Part shown: positions 47,620 through 58,863 of the stretch, piece by piece
Layout of the letters: each line of letters opens with the position of its first letter
Position numbering within the stretch: position 1 is the first letter of the stretch
NCBI GenBank assembly: GCA_963383645.1
Contig: OY726569.1
Span: 77,718,135-77,782,134, forward strand
DNA length: 64,000 nt
Direction: 5' to 3'
From: Muscardinus avellanarius
Lineage: Eukaryota > Chordata > Mammalia > Rodentia > Gliridae
The notes under the pieces: model-generated
Databases searched by the model: none
What the model was told of the DNA's origin: nothing
The model's input: the letters and a program-made list of their open reading frames with translations, nothing else
Translations under genes and position numbers: made by a program

Positions 47620-48600
47620 GAGTTCAACAAATATCACGTGCTGGGCACCGCAGGGAAATAGCGGGCCTTCGTTTTTTCGGGGTAGCCCGGCCTCTGAACT
47701 TCCCACTGGAGAAACCTGCCAATTCTTGTTTCTCTGGGTCTGGCCATGGCTGGTGGGCCTGGCTGGGGACCTAGGCTGCCCCGGGGCCCTGCCTGCATGC
47801 TCTGCCTCCTGGCAGACTTGAGACGCTCACAGGCAAACGTGCTCTGTGAGGTTTGGGTCTACAAAGATCAAGGTTTTTCCTGGGAATGGCATGGGTCAAC
47901 ATTTCCTAAAAGTGATGGCGGCAGTAGCCCAGTATCCAGTAGAAACCAGAACTGTTCCTGGCTATAACATAGCCAGGAGATCCGGTCCATTCATTTCCCT
48001 GCTCAATCCTCCCGCCTTCCCGTGTATTCTGGGAGCCACCGAGGTCCTTCCTCCAAGCAACTTTTCTGTTTAAGTTCACTAGTTTGCAACTAAGAACGCT
48101 GTGGGTCAGTTCAAGTCCTTTGAGCAGCAGATGCTAAGACGGGATGAGATGTGCCCGAGACGGAGAGGGAGGAAGCCCAGGAAGATAATCACAGAGGGGA
48201 CTGTGCAGGGAGCCTGGGGCTGTGAAGAGAGCCAGGACCGGTGGGCTGCCCCCAGTGCTCTCCAGAGCCACACTGTAAACCTCTAGCACAGGATCTAACA
48301 ACAGAAAAAACAGATTGCTGCCCTGGCAAACTTCAGGTTTAGAGGGAGAAAGAGAGACCAATGAGTGACATGAGGCCAAGCCCTGGCCCCGGGGGAGCTC
48401 AGAGGCAGAGGTAAGGGAAGGCTTCCTGGAGGAGGTGCATCTGGGAGCCCTGGGGTTTTCTCTCTCTCCCCCTTCCTGAGCCTTCCATCCCAACCCAACT
48501 GAGCAAAGACATCTGGCCTTTATTTATTAGCCTTGTCCCTTGGTCTGCAGACATGTAGAGAGTTAGTGGAAACATGGAGCAGAGAGAACTAGCTTTAATG
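47620..48600 (+). other. Intergenic unique DNA
   Basis: Nearly 1 kb of moderately GC-rich DNA. Short open frames exist on both strands but none has splice framing or a known motif. Confidence 0.5.
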
Positions 48601-48601
48601 T

Positions 48602-48800
48602 CAGGTGTGGTGGCGCATGCTTGTAATTCCAGCATTTGGGAGGCTGAGACCAGAGGATCACGGTTCATGGACAGCCTCAGCTACTTAGTGAGGCCCTCTG
48701 CAACCAGTGAGGCCCTGTTTCAAAATAAAGAATAAAAAACAGGGCTAAGGGCTTAGCTTGGAGGTAGAATGCCCCTGGGTTCCATCCCCAGTACCCCCCA
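48602..48800 (+). mobile_element. B1-ID dimeric SINE, sense
   Basis: Starts GTCAGGTGTGGTGGCGCATG and ends CCCAGTACCCCCCAAAAAAA. AGAACTAGCYTTAAT lies on both sides (48585 and 48805), a target duplication. Confidence 0.93.
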
Positions 48801-49370
48801 AAAAAAGAACTAGCCTTAATTCAGCACCTAGTAGGAGCTTTATGGAAGCCCACCCTCTGTGTGAGGCTCATTTGCACAAGTTGTGTCTTAAGGAGCTGGC
48901 AAGTTCACACACAGTAAGAAGCAGAGCAGGTGTCCATCCCAGGCCTTTCTGCCTCCCAGGCAGCCCCAGCTCCCAAATGGAAGGGGTCTCTGGTGCTGCC
49001 AGGGAGTGGCGGAGCCAGTGCAGAGGGGAATTACAGCAGGAAGGAAGGCTTTACATGTTCTTCTGAAATCTTTCCAAAATGACCACATTTTTGTGCTCCA
49101 ATTGTGCACTGGGCTCTGTGCACCTCGTGTCTGTCTGGAGGGGGCAGAGAACAGGGGGAATTCTTGCCCAAACCAGTGATTTCCGCCTGCCTGCCCCTCA
49201 GCCCTGCCTGCGGGTTCTGCCCCCCAATCTCAGGGCCTGGCAGCTGGGAGGGGAGTGAGAAGACAGGATGGACGGCAGAACTGAGCAGACCCACAGGATG
49301 AACTGAGCCGGAGCTCCCCGGCCCTGCAGTGGGAGCAGCATTTTCCAAGCTCAAAAAAGTCCAAGTGCGA
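48801..49370 (+). other. Intergenic unique DNA
   Basis: About 570 bases; no supported feature. Confidence 0.5.
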
Positions 49371-49686
49371 GTTGGCGGGTGCTTGTAATCCCAGTATGCC
49401 CGATCGCGGTTTGCGACAGCCTCAGCTACTTAGTGAGGCCCGTTGCAACTCGGTGGAACCCCTAAAAATAGGGCTGAAAGCCGGGCGTGGTGGCGCACGC
49501 TTGTAATCCCAGCATTCGGGAGGCTGAAACCCGGAGGATTGGGGTTCGCGGATAGCCTCAGCTACTTAGTGAAGCCCTCTGCAACTCAGTGAGACCTGGT
49601 TTCTAAATAAAGAATTATAAAAAAAAAAAGGGCAGGGGGTGTAGGTCGGAGGTAGAATGCCCCTGAGTTCCATCCCCAACCCCCCA

Positions 49687-49738
<52 letters not shown>

Positions 49739-49800
49739 TGGGCTGAGGGTGTGGCTCAGAGGTAGAATGCCCCTGGGTTCCATCCACAGTACCGAAAAAA
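49371..49800 (+). mobile_element. SINE split by a SINE and a CA tract
   Basis: A shortened outer left half lies at 49371-49478. A full inner dimer lies at 49480-49680, then (CA)n at 49685-49735, then a right half at 49738-49795 with an A tail. Confidence 0.85.
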
Positions 49801-50540
49801 AAAAAAAAGTACCAGCTTAGGGGTGCAGGGAAGGGAGGAGGACTCTTTGAACGCAAGAGACCGCTTTTATTTTCTGGAGAGGCTCTGGATAACCGAGGCA
49901 CTTTCTCTGCCGAGCACTCACAGGGCTCCGTTCGCGCTGCCTTCCTCGGGCGAAGGGCAGGAAAGGGCCTGGGCAAAGAGCTTTACTTTTTCTTGAGCCC
50001 GAGTTAGTCTGCGCGAGGGGCCCGGCTGCGAGCCGCTAGACTTTCCCCCCAGCCCTTCAGCAAAGAGCAGAGGGCAGAGGAGGAGGAGGAGGGACCGGCT
50101 TCGTGAGCTCCCCACCTCCCACCTGCCCAGGGCCATTCACCTAGGGAAGGTGAATTCCTATTTCAGAAAGGGAATGGCGGGCCAGGAGTGCCTTGGTTGA
50201 GAAAAAGGACAACCAGGAAAGAACTGAAATTTACCACCTTTTTTTGAGTCTCTACCTTGATGTGGGCAGGTACCCTGGGCACAGGGGATGGGGAGGCTGG
50301 TGTTACCTTGACGGCTGGGTCAGGGCGAGAGTCCCACTGTGCGTGCGAGGTGCCCCAGAGCTACAGCGGAAAGGGACGGAGACGGGGGAGCGGGGCGGGG
50401 GCGAGACTGCTTGGGGTGGTGTGCGCAAGGATTCAAATTAAAAAATAGCGCTGGCTGGGGTGTAGCTTGGAGGGAGATTTCCTCCGGGTGCAATCCCTGC
50501 CACACAGTGTGTGTAAATGGTGAGCTCTGACCAGGGTTTT
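49801..50540 (+). other. Upstream flank of the PAPLN CpG island
   Basis: GC-rich unique DNA with scattered CpGs. A sense SINE right half sits at 50442-50503 (GGTGTAGCTTGGAGGGAGAT), immediately before the island. Confidence 0.55.
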
Positions 50541-51180
50541 GAGAGGTGAGCCGCGGGTTAGGTCTGGGAGGCTGCCTTCGAGGCTGGGCGGGGTGGAGCC
50601 CAGAGGCCGGGGGGGGGGCGCGGGGGCGGGGCAGCGAGGGGCCGAGGCCAGGCCGGGCCGGGCAGGGGCGTGGGATCGCGGGGCGGAGGGCGAGCCCCGC
50701 CTGGGCAGGGACCCGGTGGGCGGGGGCTCGGCGTCGCGGGCCTCCCGGGCCTCCCGGCGCCGTGGGCGGGGAGGAGCCGGGCCGGGCGCGCAGCCCGGCG
50801 AGCTCGGGCGCGGGGACCTCGGCGGGCCGGGAGACAGGTAGGCAGGTGGGTCTGCGGTGGCCGGGGCCGGGCGTCTTGCTCGGCCCTCCCTCCTTCCCCG
50901 CGGGTCCCCTCGGGCTCGGGCGCTTGGGGGGGGGCGAGGGCGCGTGGGGTCGGGGCGCCGAGCACCCGTGGGCGCTGGGGAGGTCGAGGAGCAGCGGGGT
51001 GGCCAGACCCGGTGCCCGAGTCCACGATCGCTCATCACCACCAGGAGAAAAGGCACTTTCGGGCTCCTGGGACTTCGGAATTGCAGGTGTGGGGGTCGCC
51101 GCCCGACGTAGTCGCGCAGCGGGGCCGGCAGGGCAGCGTTAGAAGTCGGACTCGTCCTGTCCGCTCACCTGCCCGCTGCG
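50540..51180 (+). promoter_or_regulatory. PAPLN: CpG island, probable PAPLN promoter and first exon
   Basis: About 640 bases of very GC- and CpG-rich DNA with GC boxes (GGGGGCGGGG near 50620). No TATA box is obvious. It lies 2.8 kb before the first recognised PAPLN coding exon and on the right side for transcription toward it. GAGACAG|GTAGGC at 50831-50842 is a plausible donor that would end a non-coding first exon at 50837. The start site cannot be fixed from the sequence. A separate gene or non-coding RNA starting here remains possible. Confidence 0.6.
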
Positions 51181-51619
51181 CTCGCGGCCCGGGCTCCAGG
51201 GAGCACCCGCTGCAGGGAGCACCCGCTGCAGGGAGCTCGCGGCCCGGGCTCCAGGGAGCACCCGATGCAGGGAGGACCGGCTGCACGGAGCTCGCGGCCC
51301 GGGCTCCAGGGAGAACCCGCTGCAGGGAGCTCGCGGCCGGGACCCCAGGGAGCACCCGATGCAGGGAGCTCGCGGCCCGGGCTCCAGGGAGCACCGGATG
51401 CAGGGAGCATCGGCTGCACGGAGCTCGCGGCCCGGGCTCCAGGGAGCATCGGCTGCAGGGAGCACCCGCTGCAGGGAGCTCGCGGCCCGGGCTCCAGGGA
51501 GCACCCGCTGCAGGGAGCTCGCGGCCCGGGCTCCAGGGAGCACCCGATGCAGGGAGCATCGCGACCCGGGCTCCAGGGAGCACCCGCTGCAGGGAGCACC
51601 CGCTGCAGGGAGCATCGCG
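51181..51619. repeat. GC-rich minisatellite, units of 39 and 55 bp
   Basis: Nine units each start CTCGCGGCCCGGGCTCCAGG or a close variant at 51181, 51236, 51291, 51330, 51369, 51424, 51479, 51518 and 51557. The lengths are 55, 55, 39, 39, 55, 55, 39, 39 and 56. The long form differs from the short by an extra 16-base piece of the type GAGCACCCGCTGCAGG. A partial unit follows at 51613. Because 39 is a multiple of three and stops are rare, long frames run through it on both strands; I do not regard them as genes. Confidence 0.93.
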
Positions 51620-52190
51620 CCGCCCGCAGCCCCAGAAGGAGGCATCCCCGGAGCCCAGGCGGCGCCAGCCACCGCCTCCCCGCCAGCCTCAGGAATCTCG
51701 GATTTGATTATGAAAATAATGACTAGGTGAATCAAGGTGCCAAATTAACAAGCACCTGCGGCGATAACTGCGCTCGGGTGAATGTTGCCAAGCTTGGCTC
51801 AAGTATGCTGGTTTTTATCCAAAACTGAAGTCATTTTATATTTTAAAATAAAGAACATTGGTAGAATTACAGACTTTAAAATTCAAACATATAAGCCAGG
51901 ACTTGTTTAATGATGTGTAGCAACCAGCACACATGGTTTAAGTCATTCCCTGACTCCGTGGGCCTACACATGAGCGTGCACACCGGACATATCTGCCACA
52001 CGGCACACGCCAGGCTGTCCTGCACACGCATACACCGCACAGGCCGGGCCACATGATGTGTACTGTGCGTATGCACCCCAGCACTCACCGTGCAAACCTC
52101 ACTGGGGACTCTCGTGTGTGCATGTGGGTAATTGAAACTGCAGAGAAAGGCTCATCTGGATTTAAAATAGGGTTCGGTTTCCTTTAGGGG
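51620..52190 (+). other. PAPLN presumed intron 1, unique part
   Basis: About 570 bases; AT-richer from 51700. A patch of CACAC- and GTGTG-rich words at 51960-52120 is not a clean microsatellite. No gene seen. Confidence 0.5.
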
Positions 52191-52420
52191 GTGCTGGGGA
52201 TTGAACCCAGGACCTTGCACATGCTAAGCAACCCCCTACTACTGAACTACATCCCAGGCCCTACTAGTTTGAAAGTTGTTGAATTGTAGAACTATATTCA
52301 GAGACTTTTTAAAAATCTATTTTTAGTGATTAAAAAACTGATTTACAGGACTGGGATGTAGCTCAGTGGCAAAGCGCTTGCCTGTCAAGTGCACCACTCT
52401 GGGTTCGATCCCCAGTCCAG
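52190..52420. mobile_element. Two monomeric ID SINEs in opposite orientation
   Basis: A reversed ID lies at 52192-52262 (GGGGATTGAACCCAGGACCT, CACATGCTAAGC). A sense ID lies at 52350-52420 with near-perfect tRNA-like boxes, A box TAGCTCAGTGGCAAAG and B box GGTTCGATCC. The second is the best-preserved ID promoter in the window. Confidence 0.85.
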
Positions 52421-52524
52421 AAAGAAAGAAAAAAGCCCCTTTAAAAAAACTGATGTACAAATCTACTAATTTTTATCAGTTGTTTTTAAATTACCAGTGT
52501 ACTTGCTTTTTTTTTTTTTTTTTT

Positions 52525-53251
52525 TTTGCGGGTCTGGGGATGGAACCCAGGGGCATTCGACCTCCAAGCTACACCCCCTGCCCTATTTTTTATTCTTTAT
52601 TTTGAAACAGGGTCTTACTAAGTTGCAGAGGGCCTCACTAAGTAGCTGAGGCTGTTCATGAACTGTGATCCTCTGGTCTCAGCCTCCTGAATCCAGGCAT
52701 TACAAGCGTGCGCCGCCACGCCCGGCGAGTGCTTGCATTTTAAAAAGGAATCTCTTGCTGAATTTAGAAGTGAGCTTCTGCCGAGCACGCTGATGCTCAC
52801 CTGCAATCCCAGGACTTGGGAGGCTGAAGCAGGATTGCAGATGAAAGGACAGCCCCAGCAAGTAGTGAGACTCATCAATCTACAAGACTGTTTCAAAAAA
52901 ATAAAAATAAGCCGGGCGTGGTGGTGCACGCTTGTAATTTGGAGGCTGAGACTGGAGGATCATGGTTGGCGGACAGCCTCAGCTCCTTAGTGAGGCCTTC
53001 TGCAACTTAGTGAGATCCTGTTTAAAAATAAAGAATAAAAAATAGGGCAGGGGGTATAGCTGGGAGGTCAACTACCCCTGGGTTTCATCCCCAGACCCGC
53101 AAAAAATAAAATAAAATAAAATAAAATAAAATAGGGCTGGGGGTGTAGCTTGGATCTAGAATGCCCTTGGGCTCGATCTCTAGCACTGAAAAAAAAAAAA
53201 AGAGTGATTACTTCTATTCTGAATTTCCTGTTTTTCAACATAGCAGTATAT

Positions 53252-53286
<35 letters not shown>

Positions 53287-53492
53287 TTTTTGTGGGTGTG
53301 GGGATGGAACCCAGGGGCATTCGACCTCCGAGCTACACCCCCTGCCCTATTTTTTAGTTCTTTATTTTGAAACCGGGTCTCACTGAGTTGCAGAGGGCCT
53401 CACTTAGTAGCTGAGGCTGTCTGCGAACCGTGATCCTCCGGTCTCAGCCTCCCAAATGCTGGGATTACAAGCGTGCGCCACCACTCCCGGCT
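52525..53492. mobile_element. SINE block upstream of PAPLN exon 2
   Basis: Antisense dimers lie at 52525-52725 and 53292-53492, the second with (TTTA)n at 53250-53291. An old sense copy lies at 52775-52890. A sense dimer at 52909-53105 has an (AAAAT)n tail to 53130 and a displaced right half at 53131-53190. Confidence 0.85.
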
Positions 53493-53670
53493 TCTATAGC
53501 AGTATTTTTAATTGCCTTGTTTTTTCTGTGGAAACCTGAAACAAGCTGTTCCTGAACATGTCCCGTTGCTGGCGCCTTCTCCCCAGCCTGTGTGCTGGTT
53601 ACCTGGCGCAGGGGCAGGTCGCCTGGTCACCCAGGGCCACCGGCTCTGACCTGCTCTGACCTCTGTGCAG

Positions 53671-53730
53671 GTGGAGATGCGGCTGCTCCTACTCCTGCCC
53701 CTGCTGCTGGCCCTGGAGCCTGGGTGGTCG
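53671..53730 (+). CDS. PAPLN: PAPLN signal-peptide exon
   Basis: An exon between CTCTGTGCAG and GTGAGT. The ATG at 53677-53679 begins MRLLLLLPLLLALEPGWS (18 codons, CDS 53677-53730), a classic hydrophobic signal peptide. It closely matches the start of human papilin as I recall it. The six bases before ATG (GTGGAG) are 5' UTR. The exon ends in phase 0 and joins in frame to the exon at 61249. Papilin is a secreted matrix glycoprotein related to the non-catalytic part of ADAMTS proteases. Confidence 0.9.
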
Positions 53731-54355
53731 GTGAGTGCCCACACTGTCCCGGAGGACCCTGCCCTGGGGGGAAGGAGGGCTGGAGCTCAGGGTGACAGTG
53801 ACATCCCCAGGAGAGGGAGCCGGCTGGGGAAGCTGGGATAAGAGGAGCCCGCTTCCCCTCTGCCCCACCCTCAGCACCCTCATAAGGGGCTGGGACTTAG
53901 GAACTCCTGGCCAGGCTGTCAGGTAAAGGATGCAGGCCTGGCAGCTGGCCGCCTACCCCTCCTCTCAGAGGTCGTGGGCCCTCACTGATGCCAGGAAGGT
54001 CCGCCCGGGTGGAGTTCCAGGGCAGGAAGGCAGGCAGGGACAATGCTGGGGTCACAGGTGGGGGCAAGATGACTCAGCCCACAGGACACCTGCCCACCGG
54101 AACCCAGGCTGCTCGCCCCGCGCCGCCACTTGGCTCGGAGGTTTGGGTGACTGCTGCGTCCTTTCCCTTTGGTTAGCTCCTAAGCAGGATGTTCCACTGG
54201 AACCTTCTGGGCAGATGTTTGGTACCTGAAAGATGCTGTGTCTCTGCTGTCCAGTAGGTCCGTTGTGGCTACTGAATCCTTGAAATGTGGCCAATCCTAC
54301 CGAGGAACTTTGGGATTCGATTTGATTTTTTTTTATTATGATTATCATTATTTTG
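53731..54355 (+). other. PAPLN intron 2, unique part
   Basis: GC-rich unique intron of about 620 bases. Frames open on both strands show no motif. Confidence 0.5.
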
Positions 54356-55465
54356 CAACACTGGGGATTGCGCCCAGGGGCTTTCTACCACTGAGCTACA
54401 CTCCAGCACCTTTTTTGTGGTACTAGGGATGGAACCCAGGGGATTTCTACCTCCAGGCTACATTCCCAGACCTATTTTTTTTTTTTTTAATTTGGAAACT
54501 AAGTTGCTGAGAGCCTCACTCAGTAGCTGAGGCTGGCTTTGAACCTGTGTGATCCTCCTGTCTTAGCCTCCCAAATGCGGGGATTACAACCATGTGCCAC
54601 CACGCCTGGCTTTCTAGCCCCTTTTTAACTGTGATTTTAAAAAAAATTGTGTGGTACTGGAGATGGAACCCAGGGGCAACCTACCTCTGAGCTATACCCC
54701 CAGCCCTGATTTTTATTCTTTATTTTGAATCAGGGTCTCACTGAGTTGCAGAGGGCCTCACTAAATCTGATACTGTCCGTGAACCACACGATCCTCCTGT
54801 CTCAGCCTCCCAAATGCTGGGATTACAAGCATGTGCCAACATGCCTGGCCAATTTTTAAAATTTTTATTTTTGTACTGGGGATTGAACCCGGGGACATCC
54901 TACCTCCAAGATATACCCCCAGCACTTTTAACAATTTTTATTTTAAAACATGGTCTCAGTGGTGGTGCACGCTTGTAATCCCCACGCTTGGGAGGCTGAG
55001 ACAGGAGGATCGCACGGGTTTGAAGCCAGCCTCAGCTACTTAGTGAGGCTCTCAGCAACTTAGTGAGACCCTGTTTCAAAAAAAAAAAAGGTCTGGGAGT
55101 ATAGCCCAGAGGTAGAAAGCCTCTGGGTTCCACCCCCAGTACCACCAAAAACATGGTCTCAGTAACTTGCTGAGGCTGGCCTCAAGCCTGTGATCCTCCT
55201 GTCTTAATCTCCCAAGTACTAAAATTACAGATGTGCGCCGTTATACCTGGCTTGATTTTTATTAATTTTAGTAGCCACATGTGAGCTGGGTATGTTGGCA
55301 CACACCTGTAATCTCAGTACTTGGGAGGTTGAGACAGGAGGATCACAGGTTCAAGGACGGTGTCAGTAATTTAGCAAGATTCTCAGCAACCTAGTGAGAC
55401 CTTGTTTGAAAATAAAAAAGTACTGGAGCTATAGCTAGGAGATATAACACTCCTGGCTTCAATCC

Positions 55466-55505
<40 letters not shown>

Positions 55506-55770
55506 CCCTAGTGGCTAGTGACTATAGTATTAGACCATACAAACTTAAGAGAGTGGATACAGAGCCAGGTGTGGTGGTGCACGTTTGTAATCCCAGCATT
55601 CGGGAGGCTGAGACAGGAGGATCTCAGTTCGCGGACAACCTCAGCTACTTAGTAAGGCCTTCTGCAACTTAGTGAGGCCCTTTGCAACTCAGAATGTTTC
55701 AAAATAAAGAATAAAAATTAGGGCTGGGGGTGTAGCTCAGAGGTAGAATGTCCCTGAATTCTATTCCTGG
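54356..55770. mobile_element. SINE block in PAPLN intron 2
   Basis: A reversed ID half lies at 54356-54413. Antisense dimers lie at 54415-54611 and 54650-54850. An antisense outer copy has its right half at 54862-54950 and its left half at 55150-55252, with a sense dimer in its linker (54958-55147). Sense dimers follow at 55285-55475, with (AC)n to 55504, and at 55563-55775. Confidence 0.83.
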
Positions 55771-55779
55771 TACTGCAAA

Positions 55780-55782
<3 letters not shown>

Positions 55783-55871
<89 letters not shown>
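55783..55871. repeat. Compound (TG)n(GA)n microsatellite
   Basis: TG units at 55783-55827 switch directly to GA units at 55829-55871. It lies at the 3' end of a sense SINE. Confidence 0.97.
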
Positions 55872-55873
<2 letters not shown>

Positions 55874-57095
55874 ATATAGGAAGCTGACTGGCTGTCAGCT
55901 TGTCAGCTGTTTCATTAACAGGGGCCCCAGGACAGGGTTCACTGGAGAACATACTTGGGTCCTAAGGAAGTGCAGGGACCATCTAGATGCAGGCCCTACT
56001 GTTGCGGGGAAGAAGGTCTGCAGAGAGCTGGGTGCTGCCCTGGCTTGGTGCCAGGCAGAAGAGCAGCCCAGGCAGCCTGGAGACCACAGCCCTACCTCCC
56101 TGGTGAGGAGGAGGCACACAGAGAAATGAGGACCCCAGGAGAGGACCAAAGCTGCTGACTGGGGGGCTGCCGCCTCCACGGGACTGTGGGGGAGGTGGGA
56201 AGGGCAGACCTCCCAGAGCAGTGGGCAGCCACGGCCAGACGTCCTCATGTCCTGTCACCCCGCCAGCTTCCCATGTCACCTCTGCCGCCCTGTGGCCCAA
56301 ACAAAACCCAGCGCCCAGGTTCCTCGGGGCACCTGGAGGCGTCTTCTGCTTCCTCCTGCTCCCTTGTGTCAGTCCTAAATGGGGCCGGGCTGGGAGCCCT
56401 TCTCCCCAGCCCTCTCCCTGTATGCTGGAGGGGCGTGGGCCAGGCTAGGGGTCCACTGTCCCCAGCACCCTGTGGGATCACGCTCAGTGCCACAGGATGA
56501 ATGGACAAGTCAGGGCATGGGCCCATTCGCACCTCTCTCTCCGCCTCTCCCTTGCCCACGCGCCCTCGCGCACAGCCCATCAGAAGGCTCCTGAGCTCCA
56601 GGTGGCAGGTGCTGGGAGGCAGGAGGGGACGGGCCAGGTGAGGTGCGGTGCATCGGTTCCCCTGGCTTCACTCCCTCTGTACCCTGTGCTTGGGTGGCCA
56701 CAGGAGCAAACGTGCCTAGGCCGGGGCTTTTCAGTGGCACCGTCGGTGGCGAGGGATGTGGATACAGCTACCAGGTTGGACACAGCATGCAGGCGGGTGT
56801 GTGCAAGGCGCCTCTCCAGCCCCCACTTCTCCTTGCTGGCCGCGAGGCGGCCCCCATGGCTGCACCAGCCTTTCCCAGGAAGGGTGGAAGTGGACATGGA
56901 GGCTCAAGTCGCCAGGCTAAGGAACTAGGACAGATGGCCACGGAGGCCTTGGGCAGACCAGGCCCAAGCCAGCCATTTCCTGACCTCACCTCTGGGGTGG
57001 TGAGGCTTGGAGTGTATGAGGGAAGATGTGGGGTCCCAGCCTGCACTGCCGGTCACCCCTGGAAAGCCGCCCCCACTGCACTGCACAAAAGCTTG
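55872..57095 (+). other. PAPLN intron 2, GC-rich unique DNA
   Basis: About 1.2 kb without SINEs. Many overlapping frames are open on both strands, none with a recognisable domain or splice framing. Confidence 0.5.
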
Positions 57096-58050
57096 CCTCT
57101 CTCTCTCTCTCTCTCCTTTCTTTGGTGATACTGGGATCGAACCTAGGGGCATTCTACCTCCAAGTTCACCCCTAACCCCTATTTTTTATTCTTTATTTTT
57201 TTTAGTGGTACTGGGGTTCCTGGAAGCCCTTCTACCTCCGGGCTACACTCCCATGGGCTACACTCCCAGACCTATTTTTTACCCTTTTTTTTTTTATATA
57301 TGTGGAAACAGGGTCTCTTAAGCCAGCAAGGCTGGCTCCGAACCAGCGTGATCCTCCTGTCTCCGCCTCCCAAGCATGGGGATTACAAGTGTGCGCCACT
57401 GCGCCTGGCTGTTTTTTAATTTTTTTTTGAAGGGTCTCGCTAAGTTGCTGAAGGTCTCCACTGGCCTCGATCCTCCTGTCTCAGCCTCCCAAGCGCTAGG
57501 ATGACAGGCGTGTGCCACCACACCAGGCAATTCTTTCTTTCTTTCTTTATTTTTTTGGTGGTACTGGGGTGGAACCCAGAGGCTTTCTACCTCTGGGCTA
57601 TACTCCCAGACCTATTTATACTTTATTTGGAAACAGGGTCTCACTAAGTTGCTGAGAGCCTCACTAAGTAGCTGAGGCTGGCTTCGAACCTGTGAGATGC
57701 TCCTGTCTCAGCCTCCCAAGCGCGGGGATTACAAGTGTGCGCCACCACGCCTGGCCAATTCTTTACTTTGAAACAGGGTCTCACTGAGTTGCAAAGGGCT
57801 TCATTAAGTAGCTGAGGCTGGCCACCAACTGCTATCCTCCTGTCTCAGCCTCCCAAATACTTTCTTTTTGTTGGTACTGGAATGGAACCCAGAGGCATTC
57901 TACATCTGAGCTACACCCTCAGCCAGACTTTATTCTTTTATTTGAAATATGATTTCACTAGGTTGCAGCAGACCTCATTAAATTGCTGAAGCTGGCTGCA
58001 AAACTGAGATCCTCCTGTCTCAGCCTCCCACGCGGGCACCACCATGCTGG
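57096..58050 (-). mobile_element. Antisense SINE nests in PAPLN intron 2
   Basis: A (CT)n run at 57096-57115 precedes an outer antisense copy with right half 57120-57203 and left half 57409-57530; a GCGCTTGG-type dimer (57207-57408) lies in its linker. A second nest follows. An antisense dimer at 57555-57755 is followed by a 7SL-like half at 57756-57860, and another diverged dimer lies at 57865-58050. Confidence 0.83.
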
Positions 58051-58314
58051 ACTATAATAGCTTCCCTTTCAAAATAGAAACTGGATCAAGTAAAATCCAT
58101 TTAAACTTCATTGAGAGACTGCTCTGATATTTTGGTTCACTGGTCTTAAAAGCTTGGAGGTCTTGTCTCAGCTGGAACTGAAGGAGTAGAGGTTTGACAG
58201 AGTGGAACGCAGACCTTTGGCCTAGCCAGCCCCCCTCTTGGTTTGGCGTGTGATTCAAGTTTAGTGTCATTTGCTCTGCTTCAGAGCTTTGGTCTGTTAT
58301 AAAACAAGGGAACA

Positions 58315-58860
58315 GCGTTGGCACACGCGTATAATCCCAGGACTTGTGAGGCCGAAAAGGGAAGAGAGCAGGTTTGAGACCAGCCTCAGCAATGTAGTGA
58401 GACCCTGTTTCAAAATAAAATAAAGTTTAAAAAAGGGATAGGGATGTACCTTGATGGTAGAATGACCCTTGAGTCAATCCTCAGTACAAAAAACAAAAAC
58501 AACAAAACAAAACAAAAACAACAACAAAAAAAAAACCCAAATAAACCTCCCTCCTCAGCTGTCCCCTTCCCCATGACACTGAAGGAGCCTCCAGCAGGAG
58601 GAAGAAGAGCTTGTTTTTCCATGTTACCAAATGCTTTCTTAAGGAAATGGGGTACTTCACCAGGTGTGGTGGTTACCTTTATAATCCCAGCATTTGGAGG
58701 GCTGAGACAGGAGGATTATGTTTTCAAGGCCAGCTTGAGCAATTTAGTAAGACCCTTTTTCAAAAGAAAATAAAAAATACAAAGGGTTGAGGGTGTAGCT
58801 TGGAGGTAGAATACTCTTGGATTCAATCCCCAGTACTAAAAAAAAAAAAAAAAAAAAAAA
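58315..58860 (+). mobile_element. Two sense SINEs
   Basis: A diverged dimer lies at 58315-58490 with a (CAAAA)n-type tail. A second dimer lies at 58660-58840, with A tail to 58863. Confidence 0.83.
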
Positions 58861-58863
58861 AAA

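Noticed and set aside
50670..51735. Long open frames (up to 345 codons plus, 198 codons minus) across the CpG island and minisatellite
   Set aside because: They exist in several frames on both strands at once, arise from 39-bp units divisible by three and lack of A/T, and encode repetitive Arg/Gly/Pro-rich text without a domain.
52350..52420. tRNA gene
   Set aside because: Good A and B boxes, but it is one of many ID SINE copies. It lacks a folded acceptor stem and anticodon arm that I could pair.
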